Assembly: GCF_007859205.1 (NCBI RefSeq)
Contig: NZ_VOHP01000001.1
Location: forward strand, 1-64,000
DNA length: 64,000 nt
Direction of reading: 5' to 3'
From: Streptococcus sp. sy004
GTDB lineage: Bacteria > Bacillota > Bacilli > Lactobacillales > Streptococcaceae
The notes beneath the pieces were generated by a model. That model was given only the letters and a program-made list of their open reading frames with translations, was not told where the DNA came from and made no database searches. The translations under genes and the position numbers were made by a program. The number at the start of each line of letters is the position of its first letter. The first letter of the stretch is position 1. Shown here piece after piece: positions 63,023 through 64,000 of this stretch.

Positions 63023-63532
63023 TTGACAAGGCCCTATCCGATTAGTCAAAAGGCAAAAGGATTTCTACTGTTTTTATTGGGGCTTTATCTTATAGTCATT
63101 GCTTTGATGTGTTTTATTCCTCAGCCTACCATTAGTGGCGTCAAAACACCAGGGATTTTTTATGTTGGGCGTGTTCCTCTACTTTTAACACCATTTAATA
63201 CCTTATTGCGCTTTTCTGAGATTACAGATGGTTTTAGTTTGATGTGGGTTTTGGGACAAAATCTAGCTAATATCTTTTTACTTTATCCTTTTTTCTTAAT
63301 TTTCTTTTTTTTGTATCCAACTTATAGTCCCTACGCTAAGGCTTGGCGATTGGGACTGTGTTTTAGTTTATTGATTGAAGTAGGGCAGATTTTATTAGAC
63401 ATTTTTTTTGATTTTAATCGTGTTTTTGAAGTGGATGATCTTTGGACCAACACTTTGGGTGCCATTTTAGCAGCTCTAAGTTACGCTATGCTAACGAAAT
63501 ATTATTGGTACAAGAAAGACAAATCTCGTTGA
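63023..63532 (+). CDS. VanZ-like family membrane protein
   Basis: A membrane protein with four or five hydrophobic segments and the VanZ features: an N-terminal segment LFLLGLYLIVIALMCFIP, then NLIxNxxLLxPF-like NLANIFLLYPFFLIF, EVGQILLDIFFDFNRVFEVDDLWTNTLG. VanZ relatives affect teicoplanin resistance or envelope properties. The start is uncertain: TTG 63023, two bases after the yutD stop and preceded by AAAAAGG, or ATG 62975 inside yutD. I chose the TTG because of its ribosome-binding site. A strong terminator overlaps its stop. Confidence 0.78.
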   Translation: MTRPYPISQKAKGFLLFLLGLYLIVIALMCFIPQPTISGVKTPGIFYVGRVPLLLTPFNTLLRFSEITDGFSLMWVLGQNLANIFLLYPFFLIFFFLYPTYSPYAKAWRLGLCFSLLIEVGQILLDIFFDFNRVFEVDDLWTNTLGAILAALSYAMLTKYYWYKKDKSR

Positions 63533-63565
63533 TGACTTTTCGTAACAACCGAGGTTTGTCTTTTT
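63518..63565 (+). terminator. Terminator overlapping the end of the VanZ-like gene
   Basis: GACAAATCTCG (63518-63528) and CGAGGTTTGTC (63550-63560) form a perfect 11-bp stem (one G·T) followed by TTTTT. The stem includes the stop codon region. Confidence 0.82.
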
Positions 63566-63576
63566 ATCTCTATGTA

Positions 63577-63605
63577 TTGATAAATGACACGCTTTGGTGT
63601 ATAAT
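63577..63605 (+). promoter_or_regulatory. Promoter of the ABC exporter gene
   Basis: TTGATA (63577-63582), a 17-base spacer and TATAAT (63600-63605) precede ATG 63651, with AAAAAGGAGA as the ribosome-binding site. Confidence 0.8.
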
Positions 63606-63650
63606 CAGTCAGTTATCTATTTTTATTTAGAAATGAAAAAAGGAGATACG

Positions 63651-64000
63651 ATGAAAAGAAAGTTTTTTGAGACCAGTATCATTGGTCAGCTTTGGTGGTT
63701 TTTCAAGTTAGAAAAACGCCGCTACCTGATTGGGATTTTTTCCTTGAGTTTGGTATCTGTGATTAACTTGATTCCACCAATGGTGATGGGGCGAATTGTT
63801 GATCAGATTGCCAGTCGAAATTTGAGCCAACCAGCACTTTTGTGGCAATTGCTTTATTTGCTTTTAGCTGCTTTTGCGATGTATGGGCTACGCTATGTTT
63901 GGCGGATGTATATTTTAGGGACTTCGTATCGCTTGGGTCAAATCATGCGACAACGTTTATTTGAGCAATTTACCAAAATGGCGCCTAGCTTTTATCAGAA
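63651..64000 (+). CDS. ABC exporter half-transporter, 5' part only (MdlB/YheH-like)
   Basis: The reading frame runs off the end of the window. The first 116 residues begin MKRKFFETSIIGQLWWFFK and include two membrane segments (YLIGIFSLSLVSVINLIPPM, then LLYLLLAAFAMYGLRYVW). The pattern GRIVDQIASR and YRLGQIMRQRLFEQFTKM is typical of the membrane domain of ABC multidrug exporters of the heterodimeric YheI/YheH type. The ATPase domain lies beyond the edge. Confidence 0.85.
   Translation, partial: MKRKFFETSIIGQLWWFFKLEKRRYLIGIFSLSLVSVINLIPPMVMGRIVDQIASRNLSQPALLWQLLYLLLAAFAMYGLRYVWRMYILGTSYRLGQIMRQRLFEQFTKMAPSFYQ

Overview
The window looks like the chromosome of a low-GC Firmicute of the genus Streptococcus. 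The signs are the 5S/tRNA cluster, RlmCD-type rRNA methylase, a degenerate-site RNase J2, RqcH/PavA, MutX, the Prp/L27 pair, an Rgg regulator, divergent pepQ/ccpA, and a pyruvate dehydrogenase operon whose E3 carries its own lipoyl domain. I cannot name the species from sequence alone.

Layout. 1-860: end of an rRNA operon (5S) and seven tRNA genes. 865-3980: DUF402 protein, recX, 23S rRNA methylase and a bacteriocin-immunity-like gene. 4027-8032: an Rrf2-controlled stress/detoxification operon (EthD-like protein, Rrf2 regulator, quinone-oxidoreductase-type MDR, alpha/beta hydrolase, VOC dioxygenase-like gene broken by an in-frame TAG), with a clear operator over its promoter. 8079-10241: AEC transporter and D-2-hydroxyacid dehydrogenase. 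10347-18851: the accessory region around valS. A valine T-box is followed first by a cytosolic HRGH-type (beta-beta-alpha metal) nuclease, then by valS. Next come an m5C DNA methyltransferase, a 699-residue protein with two GHKL ATP-binding modules, and a receiver-domain protein ending in a HEPN-like R-x4-H motif. These non-valS genes are visibly AT-richer than their surroundings.

18852-32814: YjbR/EVE-like protein, aldo/keto reductase, mutX, AI-2E family permease, TPR protein, rqcH, an ABC permease/ATPase pair without a binding protein, rnjB, estA, a membrane-anchored matrixin-like protease and an ABC-F ATPase. 32891-36981: an ABC importer with two lipoprotein receptors. Its leader encodes a 19-residue peptide rich in Tyr and Phe codons, followed by a ladder of mutually exclusive hairpins and a strong terminator, which points to aromatic amino acid attenuation. 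37152-42454: pdh operon (E1a, E1b, E2, E3). lplA (44408), which supplies lipoate, lies close downstream, past a divergent LLM monooxygenase/HxlR pair. 45801-57612: L21-Prp-L27, ybeY-dgkA-era, Rgg plus MFS exporter, mutM-coaE, a HerA-like ATPase, rpmG, secG-rnr-smpB. 57736-64000: pepQ/ccpA, a glycolipid-type glycosyltransferase, a multi-repeat mechanosensitive-channel-like protein, yutD, a VanZ-family protein and the start of an ABC exporter cut by the window edge.

Best candidate for a new system: the methyltransferase / dual-GHKL / receiver-HEPN operon at 14470-18632, possibly together with the T-box-controlled nuclease at 11032-11742. My reading is that it is a defence module in which a MORC-like ATPase with a histidine-kinase-like tail signals to a receiver-HEPN RNase. 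This is inference from motifs and gene order; no restriction endonuclease of a standard type is visible beside the methyltransferase.
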